Part shown: positions 35,393 through 46,146 of the stretch, piece by piece | How the letters are laid out: each line of letters starts with the position of its first letter | How positions within the stretch are numbered: the first letter of the stretch is position 1 | Source of the DNA: Terribacillus saccharophilus | GTDB lineage: Bacteria > Bacillota > Bacilli > Bacillales > Amphibacillaceae | DNA: 64,000 nt | Assembly (NCBI RefSeq): GCF_002272745.1 | Contig: NZ_NPBD01000001.1 | Coordinates: forward strand, 124,001 to 188,000 | Direction of reading: 5' to 3' | Notes under the pieces: model-generated | The model's input: only the letters and a program-made list of their open reading frames with translations | Database searches by the model: none | Told to the model about the DNA's origin: nothing | Translations under genes and position numbers: made by a program

Positions 35393-35424
35393 AGAGCCTG
35401 TCCGCTTAGTCGGACAGGCTCTTA
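35393..35424. terminator. Bidirectional terminator (PAP2 / hmoB)
   Basis: Stem AGAGCCTGTCCG/CGGACAGGCTCT with 6-nt loop, between convergent genes. Confidence 0.88.
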
Positions 35425-35425
35425 T

Positions 35426-35923
35426 TCATTCTTCTACATCAATTTGATACGTGGTGACATATGCTGGTCCAGCGCTGAATGGTGGTTTTTTCGGCTGATT
35501 GGAATCTTTTTTATGGGCATGCTGAAAAGCTTCTGATTTTTTCCAATCCTCGAAATGCTGCTTGGATTCCCATGCTGTCAGCACAAGATATGTGTTGCCA
35601 GATTTAGGTCGAAGTACGCGGAGCGCTTTAAAACCGGGTGTTTGATCGATTTTGCCTGCTCGCCGTTTGAATACATCTTCAAATATCGGGCGACCTTCGT
35701 CTGTAACGGGAATGTTATTAATTGCGATATAACCTTCTTCAGGAAGGTCGCCTGTACCCGTTACTCGTTCATATGTACGAGGTGTTGTAAAGTTTGCGGC
35801 ATTTGGTTCTTCTGTATAAGCCAGAGCACCCTCGGGCCCTTCAAATACCCAGATTTTTGCTTGTTCTTTTGCCTTCAGCTGGCGAAGAAATTCGGTCGTA
35901 CCACTGGTGAAGTGTGCGGTCAT
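35426..35923 (-). CDS. hmoB: Haem-degrading monooxygenase HmoB
   Basis: 165 residues, matching B. subtilis HmoB (YhgC) in length and position next to pbpF-hem. The C-terminal ABM ferredoxin-like domain contains the haem-site segment VLTAWESKQHFEDWKKSEAFQHAH. The enzyme opens haem to release iron. It is divergent from pbpF and near the haem-synthesis operon. Ribosome site GGAGGTTG. Confidence 0.9.
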   Translation of the reverse strand: MTAHFTSGTTEFLRQLKAKEQAKIWVFEGPEGALAYTEEPNAANFTTPRTYERVTGTGDLPEEGYIAINNIPVTDEGRPIFEDVFKRRAGKIDQTPGFKALRVLRPKSGNTYLVLTAWESKQHFEDWKKSEAFQHAHKKDSNQPKKPPFSAGPAYVTTYQIDVEE

Positions 35924-36090
35924 TTGTATTCAACCTCCTGGCAGTATGTTACAGTCAGTGTAGCAATTACGCATAGTGTAATGCAAGCTAGGACTCCAAT
36001 CGATAGAAAGATGGGTAAATGGCATTTTTTGTCGTATAATATAGGTTATAGAATGAACATGGGGGATTCGTAAGAGGTGAAAGAAACGTT

Positions 36091-38274
36091 ATGAAACGAT
36101 CAGAACATAAGCAGCATAAACGGATGCGCAGGAAGACTCTATATCTCCTCGGGGCTGGTATCGTATTGGCGGGCATAACCGCTGTCTATATCCTGTTATT
36201 TTTCGGGGGAAGACTCGTAATTGATAAAGATGATTTGACTTTGAAGGCTGCTTCAACAGTCGAGAATCAAGATGGGGAAGTAATTGCGGAATTCTATGAA
36301 GAGAACCGGGAACCTGTCAAATTCGATAAGATTTCCGAACATGTGAAAAACGCTTTTGTTTCCATAGAAGACGCTCGGTTCTATAAGCATCATGGTATCG
36401 ATCTTAGGGCGACAGCAAGAGCTTTATACCGTGATATTCTGGCTATGAGTAAAGTGGAGGGCGGAAGTACGATTACACAGCAGACCGCCAAAAATCTTTT
36501 TTTCAAAAATGATAAGACCTTCACCCGGAAAGCGAAGGAAGCGATGGCTGCCATTTACTTGGAGAGACAGTACACGAAGAAGCAGATCCTCGAATATTAT
36601 CTGAATGAAATTTATTTTGCACACGGTCTTTATGGAATTGAGTCCGCTGCTAATTATTACTTCAATAAGAGTGCAAGCGATCTGACTCTATCGGAAAGTG
36701 CGATGCTCGCAGCACTGTCAAAAGCACCGAATACGTACTCTCCAAATAATAATCCGGATCTAGCGAAAGAAAGACGTAATCTTGTGCTGGATCAGATGGA
36801 AGAACAGGGCTATATCACAGCCGAAGAGAAGGAAGCTGCTCAAGCGGAGGAACTTGGTGTGACTCAACCTGAAGAGGAGCAAGAGCGTCCATGGATTGAG
36901 AGCTATATCGATTTGGTAGCTGAAGAAGCGCAGGAGAAATATGATTTGTCTCTGGAAAATCTGCGTACTGGCGGTTACCGGATTGTGGTGAATGTAGATG
37001 AAGATATCCAGCGCACAGCTTACAATACAATGCAGGATGATACGTATTTCGATGGTTCAACAGATAGCATTGAAGGTGCCTTTGTCATGCTTGATCAGAA
37101 TTCCGGTAAGATCGTAGCAGCTGTCGGGGCGCGTGAGTTCCAATACGGGGACATAAACCGTGTGACAGTACAGAGACAGCCGGGATCGGTAATGAAGCCG
37201 CTCGCGGTGTATGGACCAGCATTGGATAGTGGGGATTACAATGCGTATAGTGAGCTGCCGGATGAGAAGAAGTCATACAACGATGGAAAATACACTGTAT
37301 CTAACCACAACGATCAGTATGAGGGCGATATCACGATGTATGAGGCTGTGCAGGAATCGAAGAATACAACGGCTGTTTGGCTGCTTGATCAAATCGGCAT
37401 TAAAACAAGCAAATCGTATTTAGAGAAAATGCATATCGACCTGCCAGAGGACAAAGGTCTGTCGATTGCCCTTGGGGGCTTGAAGGAAGGATTAACACCG
37501 TTGAAAATTGCGGAAGGCTTCCGAACTTTCGCCCATGAAGGACAGTGGATCGAATCTCAGTCCATCAACGCCATTTATGACCGAAACGGGGAAGCTGCCT
37601 TTAAAGCAGAACCGCAAACAGAAGACGTATTCTCGGAACAGACTGCCTGGGATATGACACGCATGCTGCAAGGAGTCATTACTGGCGGTACCGGTACTGC
37701 TGGTACCTATTATGGAGCCCTGGCCGGAAAGACAGGAACGACACAGCATCCGACTGTAGATGATGCAGATAAGGATGCCTGGTTCGCTGGATACACACCA
37801 GAATATGTCGCAGTGAGCTGGATGGGTTATGACAAAACGAACGATGAAAACTATCTAGAGAGCGGCAGTTCGATGCCTACTGCCCTTACGAAATCAATTT
37901 TGCGGCAAGTTTCCCAATATCGGACAATGTCGACGAGTTTCGAGAAGCCGGAAAATGCAGAAGATATCGGTGGACCAGTTGAATTGCCGACTATTACGGA
38001 TGCTTCTATCTCATATGGTTTCGGAGGGCTTCGGATCGTTAATGCTGATTTGACTTGGACAGCAAGTGATGACAAGCGAATCATCTATCATATTTACAAA
38101 GAAACGGACGATGGTGCAGAGAAAATCGGGGAAGTACAAGGGAAAGGATCCTTTACAGTGGATAAAGTCAATCCGCTGAAAGATGCCACTTATTATGTAG
38201 TTCCTTTCAATCCGCTAACTGATGAAAACGGCGCTGAATCCAACCATACTGTCCTATCTGGATTCGGATTCTGA
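36091..38274 (+). CDS. pbpF: Class A penicillin-binding protein PbpF
   Basis: 727 residues. A short cytoplasmic basic segment and one membrane helix (~17-38) precede a glycosyltransferase domain with catalytic E93 (EDARFYKHHGID), GGSTITQQ and RKAKEAMAA. A transpeptidase domain follows with S366-x-x-K369 (PGSVMKP), S423-x-N425 and K547-TGT. It polymerises and cross-links peptidoglycan. A fibronectin-III-like tail (~640-720) is present. The location just before hemE matches B. subtilis pbpF. GAGGTG lies 11 bp before the ATG. Confidence 0.93.
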   Translation: MKRSEHKQHKRMRRKTLYLLGAGIVLAGITAVYILLFFGGRLVIDKDDLTLKAASTVENQDGEVIAEFYEENREPVKFDKISEHVKNAFVSIEDARFYKHHGIDLRATARALYRDILAMSKVEGGSTITQQTAKNLFFKNDKTFTRKAKEAMAAIYLERQYTKKQILEYYLNEIYFAHGLYGIESAANYYFNKSASDLTLSESAMLAALSKAPNTYSPNNNPDLAKERRNLVLDQMEEQGYITAEEKEAAQAEELGVTQPEEEQERPWIESYIDLVAEEAQEKYDLSLENLRTGGYRIVVNVDEDIQRTAYNTMQDDTYFDGSTDSIEGAFVMLDQNSGKIVAAVGAREFQYGDINRVTVQRQPGSVMKPLAVYGPALDSGDYNAYSELPDEKKSYNDGKYTVSNHNDQYEGDITMYEAVQESKNTTAVWLLDQIGIKTSKSYLEKMHIDLPEDKGLSIALGGLKEGLTPLKIAEGFRTFAHEGQWIESQSINAIYDRNGEAAFKAEPQTEDVFSEQTAWDMTRMLQGVITGGTGTAGTYYGALAGKTGTTQHPTVDDADKDAWFAGYTPEYVAVSWMGYDKTNDENYLESGSSMPTALTKSILRQVSQYRTMSTSFEKPENAEDIGGPVELPTITDASISYGFGGLRIVNADLTWTASDDKRIIYHIYKETDDGAEKIGEVQGKGSFTVDKVNPLKDATYYVVPFNPLTDENGAESNHTVLSGFGF

Positions 38275-38397
38275 CGATTTTCACGACTCTGACACAATTC
38301 ATCAAAAAATGGGGTTTTTATGAGTCAAATGCTATACAAATACTCATGAAATTTCGTATAGTGGGAACGGATAATGAGGAGACGAAGGAGAACGATT

Positions 38398-39447
38398 ATG
38401 CCTAACATCAAAAATGATACAATACTGCGTGCATTCCGTGGGGAAGCAACGGATTACACGCCGGTATGGTATATGCGCCAAGCAGGGAGATCGCAAAAAG
38501 AATACCGCGAGCTCAAAGAGAAATATTCTCTGTTTGAAATTACGCATCAGCCTGAGCTTGCAGCTTATGTAACAAGACTTCCAGTTGAACAGTATGATGT
38601 CGATGCAGCAATTTTATATAAAGATATCATGACACCACTTCCAGGCATTGGCGTGGATGTTGATATCAAGTCTGGAATCGGTCCGGTGATTGCCAACCCT
38701 ATCAGCAGCTTGCAAGATGTGGAGAAGCTTGGTACCTTGGATCCAAAGCGTGACGTTCCATACATTCTGGATACGATCAAGCTCCTGACAGAGGAACAGC
38801 TGGAAATACCGTTGATCGGTTTTTCTGGGGCGCCGTTTACTTTGGCTAGCTATATGATTGAAGGCGGACCATCAAAAAACTATCATAAGACTAAATCGCT
38901 TATGTATAGTGATCCTGCTGCATGGTTCGCATTGATGGATAAGCTTGCAGAAGTATCTATCACTTATGCGAAAGCGCAAGTGGCAGCCGGAGCATCAGCT
39001 ATTCAGATTTTCGATTCATGGGTAGGGGCTTTGAATGCAGCGGATTACCGTATGTACATTAAACCGACAATGGAGCGTATATTCAACGAACTGCGTGAAA
39101 CAAATGTTCCGCTTATCCTATTCGGTGTAGGAGCAAGTCATCTGATCATGGAATGGAACGATCTGCCGGTGGATGTCATCGGACTTGACTGGAGACTTTC
39201 CATTAAGGAAGCAAGAGATAAGGGCATTACAAAGACGCTTCAAGGCAATCTTGACCCAGCATTCCTTACAAGTGACTGGAGTGTGCTGGAAAAGAGAGCT
39301 AAATCGATTCTGGATCAAGGTCGGGAAGCTGGACCGCATGTGTTTAACCTTGGCCACGGTGTAACGCCGGAAATACAGCCAAGTGTGCTGAAGAAGCTGA
39401 CTTCCTTCATCCATTCGTATTCCGCTAAACAAAACTCAATATTATGA
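38398..39447 (+). CDS. hemE: Uroporphyrinogen III decarboxylase
   Basis: 349 residues. The N-terminal signature [21 protein letters not shown] and later [17 protein letters not shown] and FDSWVGALN are diagnostic. It converts uroporphyrinogen III to coproporphyrinogen III. ATG 38398 follows GAAGGAGAA. First gene of hemE-hemH-hemY, all co-directional with short gaps. Confidence 0.96.
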   Translation: MPNIKNDTILRAFRGEATDYTPVWYMRQAGRSQKEYRELKEKYSLFEITHQPELAAYVTRLPVEQYDVDAAILYKDIMTPLPGIGVDVDIKSGIGPVIANPISSLQDVEKLGTLDPKRDVPYILDTIKLLTEEQLEIPLIGFSGAPFTLASYMIEGGPSKNYHKTKSLMYSDPAAWFALMDKLAEVSITYAKAQVAAGASAIQIFDSWVGALNAADYRMYIKPTMERIFNELRETNVPLILFGVGASHLIMEWNDLPVDVIGLDWRLSIKEARDKGITKTLQGNLDPAFLTSDWSVLEKRAKSILDQGREAGPHVFNLGHGVTPEIQPSVLKKLTSFIHSYSAKQNSIL

Positions 39448-39462
39448 CCCGAGGTGTAAGAC

Positions 39463-40410
39463 ATGACAAAGAAAAAAGTTGGTTTACTAGTTATGGCGTA
39501 CGGCACGCCTTATAAAGAAGAAGACATTGAACGTTATTATACTGATATCCGGCACGGACGTAAGCCTACACCGGAAATGCTTGAGGATTTGACTAGCCGA
39601 TATAAAGCAATCGGCGGTATTTCTCCGCTTGCACGCATTACAAAGGAACAAGCTGATGCAATTGAAGCAGCTTTGAATAGCTCTCAGAATGCTATCGAAT
39701 TCAAAGCTTATCTTGGCCTGAAGCATATTGAGCCTTCTATTGAAGACGGTGTTGCTGAAATGGCAAAAGACGGTATTACAGAAGCTATTTCACTCGTATT
39801 GGCACCGCATTACAGCACATTCAGTGTAAAATCCTACAACGAGCGTGCGCATAAAGCCGCTGCAGAAGCTGGAAATCTTCAAATTACGTCTGTAGAAAGC
39901 TGGTACGATGAACCAGGTTTCATCAAATATTGGTCAGATAATATTTCTGAGATCTTCGCTGGAATGGACAAGGAAGAGCGTGATAAAGCAGCGCTGATTG
40001 TATCTGCGCATAGTCTTCCAGAGAAAATCCTTCAAAATGGCGATCCATACCCAGATCAACTGAAACGTACAGCTGATTTGATCCAAGAGCAGACTGGGAT
40101 CAAGAACGTGGAGCTTGGCTGGCAGAGTGAAGGTAATACACCAGATCCATGGCTTGGACCGGATGTACAAGATCTTACTCGTGAGCTTTACGAGAAAAAA
40201 GGCTATCGCTCTTTCGTTTATGCACCAGTCGGCTTCATTGCGGACCATTTGGAAGTACTTTATGATAATGACTATGAATGTAAGGTTGTTTGTGACGAAT
40301 TAGGCGCAAAATACTACCGTCCGGCAATGCCGAACACGGACCAGCAGTTCATCGATACTTTGGCGAAGGTGGTATTGGAGCAGCAGGCACGAGTTGAGCG
40401 CCATGGCTAA
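39463..40410 (+). CDS. hemH: Coproporphyrin III ferrochelatase
   Basis: 315 residues. Family motifs: [28 protein letters not shown], the catalytic histidine in [25 protein letters not shown], and the glutamate-containing [16 protein letters not shown]. In Gram-positives this enzyme (also CpfC) inserts iron into coproporphyrin III. Ribosome site CGAGGTG; 15 bp after hemE. Its stop overlaps the hemY start. Confidence 0.95.
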   Translation: MTKKKVGLLVMAYGTPYKEEDIERYYTDIRHGRKPTPEMLEDLTSRYKAIGGISPLARITKEQADAIEAALNSSQNAIEFKAYLGLKHIEPSIEDGVAEMAKDGITEAISLVLAPHYSTFSVKSYNERAHKAAAEAGNLQITSVESWYDEPGFIKYWSDNISEIFAGMDKEERDKAALIVSAHSLPEKILQNGDPYPDQLKRTADLIQEQTGIKNVELGWQSEGNTPDPWLGPDVQDLTRELYEKKGYRSFVYAPVGFIADHLEVLYDNDYECKVVCDELGAKYYRPAMPNTDQQFIDTLAKVVLEQQARVERHG

Positions 40411-41824
40411 GAAAAAACAGATTGCGATCGTCGGGGGCGGTATTGCCGGCCTGACGACTGCTTATTACCTTCAGAAGCAGATTCGCGCCTATCGTCTGGA
40501 TTATGAAGTAAAGCTGTTTGAGGCCTCCAGCCATCTTGGCGGAAAGATCGACACGCTGAAAAAAGATGGATTCGTGATTGAACGCGGTCCTGATTCCTTT
40601 TTAGCACGAAAGGAATCAGCATCCCGTCTGATTCACGACATCGGCATGGAAAAGGATCTTGTCCGGAACAATACGGGACAATCCTATATCCTAGCTGGCA
40701 AGAAGCTACATAAAATGCCGAAACGAGCCTTTATGGGTGTGCCGACAGAATTAAAGCCGTTTTATCAGTCCCGTCTGCTTTCTACTAAAGCGAAAGCGCG
40801 TATCAGTGTCGAGCCGATGCTGCCAAAAGGTAAAGAAGCCCAGGATCAATCCATGGGATTATTTTTCCGCCGCCGCTTCGGCGATGAACTGGTAGAGAAT
40901 GTTTTAGAGCCGCTTTTGTCCGGTGTTTATGCTGGTGAAATCGATGAATTAAGTCTGATGGCCACATATCCAAAGTTCTATGAAGTAGAACAGCAGTATG
41001 GAAGTGTGATTAAAGGACTGCAGGCGACGATGCCAAAGCCGCCGAAACAGAAGAAAGATGTGAAGCCTCCGGGCGCATTCCTTTCATTGAAAAATGGGTT
41101 GCAATCATTGGTAGAAGGTCTTGAAGCAAAGCTTGATCCAGGCACTGTTCACTTGGAAACAAGTGTGGATCATATTGAACGCAAAGAAGATCATTATCAC
41201 TTGCTGCTCGGCAACGGAGAGGTATTTAGAGCTGACGCTGCAGTACTTGCTTCACCTTTCTTTGCGGTTCAGCGTATGCTGAGCCAATATGATTTCATGG
41301 AACAGCTGAAAGAGATGAAGGCGACATCTGTTGCTACGGTCGCGATGACATTCGATGCTTCCGCTATTAAGAAGGATATCGATGGTACAGGCTTTGTGAT
41401 CTCCCGTAACAGTAAGTATCGAATTACAGCATGTACGTGGACACATAAAAAGTGGGAAGGCACGACACCAGAAGGCAAAGTCATGCTCCGCTGCTACGTC
41501 GGAAGACCTGATGATAGCGGTATAGTAGACTTGTCGGATGAGGAGATCGTCCGGATTGCTTTAAAAGATTTGAATAAAATCATGAAGATAAAAAGCAAAC
41601 CGCTATTTTCTGTGGTCAGCCGCTGGAAAAAAGCGATGCCGCAATACGTTGTCGGCCATCTGCAGCGCGTCGCTGATGTGCGTGCCAATATGGCCATCAA
41701 CCTTCCAGGTGTATTCCTTGCGGGTGGTTCATACGATGGAATTGGTATTCCAGATTGTATCGATAGTGGCGAACAAGCCGTACAAAACGTACTTGCTTAC
41801 TTGCGCGAAAAAAGCTTCTCCTAA
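40403..41824 (+). CDS. hemY: Coproporphyrinogen III oxidase (HemY/CgoX)
   Basis: 473 residues. Dinucleotide-binding motif [16 protein letters not shown] near the N-terminus and a C-terminal FAD segment ([23 protein letters not shown]). It oxidises coproporphyrinogen III to coproporphyrin III in the coproporphyrin-dependent pathway. ATG 40403 overlaps hemH by 8 bp and has only a weak ribosome site, so translation is probably coupled. Confidence 0.95.
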   Translation: MAKKKQIAIVGGGIAGLTTAYYLQKQIRAYRLDYEVKLFEASSHLGGKIDTLKKDGFVIERGPDSFLARKESASRLIHDIGMEKDLVRNNTGQSYILAGKKLHKMPKRAFMGVPTELKPFYQSRLLSTKAKARISVEPMLPKGKEAQDQSMGLFFRRRFGDELVENVLEPLLSGVYAGEIDELSLMATYPKFYEVEQQYGSVIKGLQATMPKPPKQKKDVKPPGAFLSLKNGLQSLVEGLEAKLDPGTVHLETSVDHIERKEDHYHLLLGNGEVFRADAAVLASPFFAVQRMLSQYDFMEQLKEMKATSVATVAMTFDASAIKKDIDGTGFVISRNSKYRITACTWTHKKWEGTTPEGKVMLRCYVGRPDDSGIVDLSDEEIVRIALKDLNKIMKIKSKPLFSVVSRWKKAMPQYVVGHLQRVADVRANMAINLPGVFLAGGSYDGIGIPDCIDSGEQAVQNVLAYLREKSFS

Positions 41825-41840
41825 GGGAGAAGCTTTTTTG
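41811..41840 (+). terminator. Terminator of the hem operon
   Basis: Stem AAAGCTTCTCC/GGAGAAGCTTT with loop TAAG, then TTTT; the left arm includes the last hemY codons. Confidence 0.9.
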
Positions 41841-41854
41841 ATTTAGCGTTAAAA

Positions 41855-42244
41855 TTAAAGGTAAGCATTAATTTCTAGCTGAACTTTTTTCGTAAGCTTT
41901 TGGAAAACAAGCTGATAGGATGCTTGAAGCAGCTCTGTAATCTCGATATCTGATAATTGTTCACTGCACAACAGGATAGAGTTCCAATGCTGTTTGTTGG
42001 CATAATAGCCAGGCACGATATCACTGTACGTCTGTCGGAGTGATATATTTTCTTCTGGTAACCCTTTAATGGTTAGCACAGCTTTTTCGTTTGCTGCTTT
42101 GCTCATCAATCCAAATTGTTTACCGGCTAAGTCGAAATAATAAACGCCCCAATCTTCACGGTAATAGACCTTCGCTCCAGAAAATGCTCTTCCTGCTTCT
42201 AGAAGCTCCGTCATGCGCTTGATTAATGACTGGTTGTCCAGCAT
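41855..42244 (-). CDS. MmcQ/YjbR-family protein
   Basis: 129 residues. Typical motifs of the double-wing YjbR fold: YYFDLAGKQFGLMSK...VLTIKGLPEENISLRQTYSDIVPGYYANKQHWNSI. Often annotated as DNA-binding, but function is unproven. Starts behind AATAGGAGGT, 14 bp downstream of the SAP-domain gene on the same strand, so the two are co-transcribed. Confidence 0.85.
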   Translation of the reverse strand: MLDNQSLIKRMTELLEAGRAFSGAKVYYREDWGVYYFDLAGKQFGLMSKAANEKAVLTIKGLPEENISLRQTYSDIVPGYYANKQHWNSILLCSEQLSDIEITELLQASYQLVFQKLTKKVQLEINAYL

Positions 42245-42258
42245 GGGGATACCTCCTA

Positions 42259-42825
42259 TTAATGACTATGGGAATACGGCTTGCTTTTTTTTCTGTTCCA
42301 AGCCTCGACAGCTTGGCTGCGTGTCTTTCCTTTGTTTATAGGATTAGAGAAAAATTCACGGATGAATCGGTTATACTCGAACTGAGGGGCAATTTCTTTC
42401 TTGTAAGCAGGATCCTGCTTGCGGGCTTCTTCCTCATGCCAAGCGCATATAGCATCCTCATAGGTATTGCCGATATTATCGCGGAAATAGTTTTGTATGT
42501 AGGTGGAAAAATGAAAATGATCTCCGATTTCCTGCTTGAAAAATGCTCGTACTTGTTGGCTGCATCGATGATCCTCTGTTATAACTGTGGAGCGGCTGAG
42601 CGGCTCAGGAGATTTCCGGAATTTCTTTTTGCTGCGTGATTGTTTTCGTGCCGGTTTTTCTATGAGACCGTCCCGCAGGAAGCTTTCAATTCTTGCTGTA
42701 ATCTCCATTTTGGAACCAGAGACTGGCAAATCATTTTCCCGGCAGAATTGGACGAGTTCTTCTTTCAGCCAATAATAATCTAGAAAACTATCTGCGTTTG
42801 TGATGTGTGTCAATTCTGGTCTCAT
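42259..42825 (-). CDS. SAP-domain / DUF6434 protein
   Basis: 188 residues. An N-terminal SAP-like helix-hinge-helix (~14-52: WLKEELVQFCRENDLPVSGSKMEITARIESFL) suggests nucleic-acid binding. A basic linker (KPARKQSRSKKKFRK) follows, then a DUF6434-like region (FHFSTYIQNYFRDNIGNTYEDAICAWHEEE; FNRFIREFFS...). Function unknown. Paired with the YjbR-family gene downstream. Confidence 0.7.
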   Translation of the reverse strand: MRPELTHITNADSFLDYYWLKEELVQFCRENDLPVSGSKMEITARIESFLRDGLIEKPARKQSRSKKKFRKSPEPLSRSTVITEDHRCSQQVRAFFKQEIGDHFHFSTYIQNYFRDNIGNTYEDAICAWHEEEARKQDPAYKKEIAPQFEYNRFIREFFSNPINKGKTRSQAVEAWNRKKSKPYSHSH

Positions 42826-42982
42826 GTTATATCCCTCGCATACGTTTTTTCCTCTTTTTGTTATATTATGTCATATGTATACGAAGGAGACCAGCCCTTG
42901 ATTGGAGAACTCCTTACAGATAAAGTGGTTTACATGCATAGATTTCGGTAATGGTAACAGTAGAAGGAGAGGTGCACAAAGT

Positions 42983-43714
42983 ATGAAATTGACAGTAATA
43001 GGATTTTGGGGAGCATACCCTGGTAGAGAGAGTGCCAGCTCTTGTTATTTAGTGGAAAAGGACGGATATGCTTTGCTGCTGGATTGCGGAAGCGGTGCGC
43101 TTTCGCGGATGCCTGCTTTTGTTGATCCGAAGGAATTGGATGCGGTTGTCGTAAGTCATTATCATCCGGATCATATAGCAGATATCGGAGCCCTGCAGCA
43201 TGTTTGGCAAGTACAGAACAGCTTGAAAGGAACAGAAGAGGTGCTGCCGATCTATGGTCACGGAGAAGATGAGGAAGGCTTTAAAAACTTGACTCATAAA
43301 TTTACCGATGGGATTGCTTACAAGCCGGATGAAATTCTGAGCATAGGGCCTTTTGACATTACATTTATGAAAACGAAGCATCCAGTACCATGCTATGGTA
43401 TGCGGATCTCGGACGGTGTCTCCGATATTGTTTATACAGCTGATTCCAGTTATTTGGAGGAGTGGGCGGAGTTCAGTAAGGATGCTGACCTGCTTATAAC
43501 CGATTGTAATTTCTATCAGCATCAGGATGGCGAGTCTGCCGGTCATATGAACAGTCTGCAGGTTGGTGGCATTGCGGAGCAAGCAGGGGTAAAAAATCTC
43601 TTCCTAAGTCATCTGCCGCACTTCGGAGAGCATCGGCAGCTGCTGGAGGAAGCAAGCAGCGTCTACAGTGGACAAGTAAAACTAGCATATGAGGGGCTGA
43701 CATGGGAAGGGTAA
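42983..43714 (+). CDS. yhfI: Metallo-beta-lactamase-fold hydrolase YhfI
   Basis: 243 residues. Zinc-binding motif SHYHPDH (H59, H61, D63, H64), with further ligands at GHMNS and the C-terminal FLSHLPHFGE. Similar to YhfI of B. subtilis in size and position beside lplJ; substrate unknown. ATG 42983 follows AGAAGGAGAGG; the open frame reaches back to 42902 but without support. Confidence 0.88.
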   Translation: MKLTVIGFWGAYPGRESASSCYLVEKDGYALLLDCGSGALSRMPAFVDPKELDAVVVSHYHPDHIADIGALQHVWQVQNSLKGTEEVLPIYGHGEDEEGFKNLTHKFTDGIAYKPDEILSIGPFDITFMKTKHPVPCYGMRISDGVSDIVYTADSSYLEEWAEFSKDADLLITDCNFYQHQDGESAGHMNSLQVGGIAEQAGVKNLFLSHLPHFGEHRQLLEEASSVYSGQVKLAYEGLTWEG

Positions 43715-43803
43715 AACCTTCCCGTTTTGTCTGAATTGCTATCACGCTGAGGATTCGGTAGAATATTACTAGGAAACAATTTCTGACACTGGGGGTCTTT
43801 ATT

Positions 43804-44799
43804 TTGCGTTTTATCGATAATGAAGGTATTACAGATCCAAGGATCAACCTTGCAATCGAGGAGTATGTCCTGAAAAATTTCGGCAAAGACGATACATATT
43901 TGCTTTTCTATATCAATGAACCATCCATCATCATTGGCCGGAATCAGAACACGATTGAAGAAATCAATACGAAGTACGTAGACGATAACGGTATTAAGGT
44001 TGTACGCCGCTTATCCGGAGGCGGAGCTGTATACCATGACATGGGGAATTTGAATTTCAGCTTCATCACACAAGATGACGGTGACAGCTTCCAAGATTTT
44101 GCTAAATTCACAAAGCCGGTTACGGATGCATTGAACAAGCTAGGTGTACCTGCAGAATTGAAAGGACGGAATGACTTGCTTGTTGGTGAACGCAAGATTT
44201 CCGGAAATGCGCAATTCTCAACACGTGGTTTGATGTTCAGTCATGGTACATTAATGTACGATTCGGAGATCGAACACGTTGTATCAGCTTTGAAGGTGAA
44301 GAAAGAGAAAATCGAATCCAAAGGAATCAAATCTATCCGCAGCCGTGTAGCAAATATCTCTGAATTCATGGATAACAAAATTCCGATGGATGAATTCAAA
44401 GAAATCCTGCTTCGCTATATCTTCGACGTGGAGGATACGAAGGATGTACCACGTTACAAACTGACAGAAGAGGATTGGAAAGCAATTCATAAAATCAGTG
44501 AAGAACGATATCAGAAATGGGAATGGAACTATGGTAAATCGCCGAGCTTCAATATTCAGCAGACGCATAAATTCCCTTCAGGTAATGTTGACGTCCGTCT
44601 GGATGTGAAGAGCGGTATTATTGAGCAGATCCGTGTCTTCGGTGATTACTTCGGAGTCGGCGAAGTCGGTGAGCTTGAGGAAAAACTGAAAGGTGTCCGT
44701 TATGAGCGCGAGTCGATTCAGCAAGCATTAGCGGATGTGAATGTGAGCTATTACCTAGGTAAGATCGAGAAAGATGACTTTATTGATCTTATGTACTAA
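43804..44799 (+). CDS. lplJ: Lipoate-protein ligase LplJ
   Basis: 331 residues from TTG 43804. Family motifs RRLSGGGAVYHDMGNLNFSF and GRNDLLVGERKISGNAQ, the latter with the conserved Lys that contacts lipoyl-AMP. It attaches scavenged lipoate to E2 subunits and GcvH in the cytoplasm. Sequence pattern follows B. subtilis LplJ from the first residues (RFIDNEGITDPRINLAIEEY), which supports the TTG start. Confidence 0.94.
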   Translation: MRFIDNEGITDPRINLAIEEYVLKNFGKDDTYLLFYINEPSIIIGRNQNTIEEINTKYVDDNGIKVVRRLSGGGAVYHDMGNLNFSFITQDDGDSFQDFAKFTKPVTDALNKLGVPAELKGRNDLLVGERKISGNAQFSTRGLMFSHGTLMYDSEIEHVVSALKVKKEKIESKGIKSIRSRVANISEFMDNKIPMDEFKEILLRYIFDVEDTKDVPRYKLTEEDWKAIHKISEERYQKWEWNYGKSPSFNIQQTHKFPSGNVDVRLDVKSGIIEQIRVFGDYFGVGEVGELEEKLKGVRYERESIQQALADVNVSYYLGKIEKDDFIDLMY

Positions 44800-44807
44800 T
44801 CATCTAT

Positions 44808-44838
44808 GAGACGACCTTCGGGCCGTCTCTTTTTTACA
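44808..44838 (+). terminator. Terminator of lplJ
   Basis: Stem GAGACG/CGTCTC with inner CC/GG pairs and a TTTTTT tail. Confidence 0.8.
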
Positions 44839-44849
44839 GGAGGAATCGG

Positions 44850-46019
44850 ATGAAACGGGTACTTCTTGCTTATATGATCTATCTTTTAGCAATTTGGATT
44901 TTCTTTCCGTTCGTCTATACAGAATGGAATGCCGATGTAAGCACATACGCAAGTATTGGTCATGCAGTCTATTTTTCCAGACTGCCATTACTGCCACTAT
45001 TTCTTTATGTAGTTTGGAAGAACGATAAGCTGCAAAAAATCGGTGCTGCCTTGGAAAATCGACTACCTAAACTAGTCGCGACCGCCGCCTATATGCTTTT
45101 ATTAACTACCGGCTATGGTATCGTTCAACTTCCATTCCGATTGGCTGGTTATTGGAATGCACGTCAAGCGCAGATTAGTGTCCAGACGTTCGGAGATTGG
45201 GCAGGGGAATACTTACTAAGCTTATTTCTCTTTTATTTGGCAGTAACAGCTGTAGTTTTTGTATCACAGTTATTGATGAAACGATTCCGTAAGAACTGGT
45301 GGATTATATTGTGGTTCTTGCTTGTACCAAGTGCGATTTTCGTCGTCTATGTCCAGCCTATATGGATTGATCCGTTGTATGAAGATTTCTATCACCTTCC
45401 TGATGGTGAATTGCGTACGGAAATCGAGAAGCTGACTAGTGAAGCAGGGATTCCCGATGCAACACTTCTGGAAGTGGATAAAAGTGCTAAAACAGTAACG
45501 TATAATGCATATGTAACTGGAATGTTCGGCAGTGCACGTGTGGTGCTGTATGATACAACAGTCGACGGCTTGCCCCAAGATGAGGTTTTGTTCATCGTCG
45601 CCCATGAAATCGGTCATTATGTGCTGCATCATGTGTATTGGGGGACAGCTGGTTTTCTTGTTCTAGGATTTGTCCTCCTTTGGGTAACCAAAAAATTATC
45701 AGATAAGTTTTTGGCTAAAAGACAGATAAGTGCTCATCAGCTGAGAGCAGTACCACTCTTCCTGCTTATCCTTAGCTCGCTGCAATTTGCGAGCGAGCCT
45801 GTTTCACTTTATGTGTCGCGAGAAATGGAGCGGCAGGCGGATGCTTATGCGCTGGAACATGCACCTAGTACACAAGCAGGTATTCGTATGTTCCAGAATA
45901 TGCAGCAGGTTTCCAAAGGCGATCCAGATCCTTGGCCGCTGTTCGAATGGCTCCGTTCCACACATCCATCTAACCAGGAGCGTATCGAAACAATAGAATC
46001 TTATCAGGAAAACAGGTAG
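44850..46019 (+). CDS. yhfN: M48-family membrane metalloprotease YhfN
   Basis: 389 residues, about six membrane helices. Zinc motif H252-E-I-G-H256 (VAHEIGHYVLHH), with the third ligand in SREMERQADAYAL, as in Ste24/HtpX proteases. YhfN-type proteins are membrane-bound CAAX-type endopeptidases that can cleave membrane regulators. Ribosome site CAGGAGG. Confidence 0.88.
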   Translation: MKRVLLAYMIYLLAIWIFFPFVYTEWNADVSTYASIGHAVYFSRLPLLPLFLYVVWKNDKLQKIGAALENRLPKLVATAAYMLLLTTGYGIVQLPFRLAGYWNARQAQISVQTFGDWAGEYLLSLFLFYLAVTAVVFVSQLLMKRFRKNWWIILWFLLVPSAIFVVYVQPIWIDPLYEDFYHLPDGELRTEIEKLTSEAGIPDATLLEVDKSAKTVTYNAYVTGMFGSARVVLYDTTVDGLPQDEVLFIVAHEIGHYVLHHVYWGTAGFLVLGFVLLWVTKKLSDKFLAKRQISAHQLRAVPLFLLILSSLQFASEPVSLYVSREMERQADAYALEHAPSTQAGIRMFQNMQQVSKGDPDPWPLFEWLRSTHPSNQERIETIESYQENR

Positions 46020-46042
46020 AGACATTAGCTCTACCTGTTTTT
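46012..46042 (+). terminator. Terminator of yhfN
   Basis: Stem ACAGGTAGAG/CTCTACCTGT with 7-nt loop and T run; the left arm overlaps the end of the gene. Confidence 0.85.
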
Positions 46043-46146
46043 GTAAGGATTATATTAAGAAAATGGTATTCTCCTGTTTTCACGCCTGAAATTTTGCTAT
46101 TGTTAAATCAATCCCTCTTTTCCTGCATCAGAAAGGATGTTTTAAG

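Noticed and set aside
35555..36073. 172-residue plus-strand frame over hmoB
   Set aside because: Shadow of hmoB; cysteine- and phenylalanine-rich composition typical of antisense reading.
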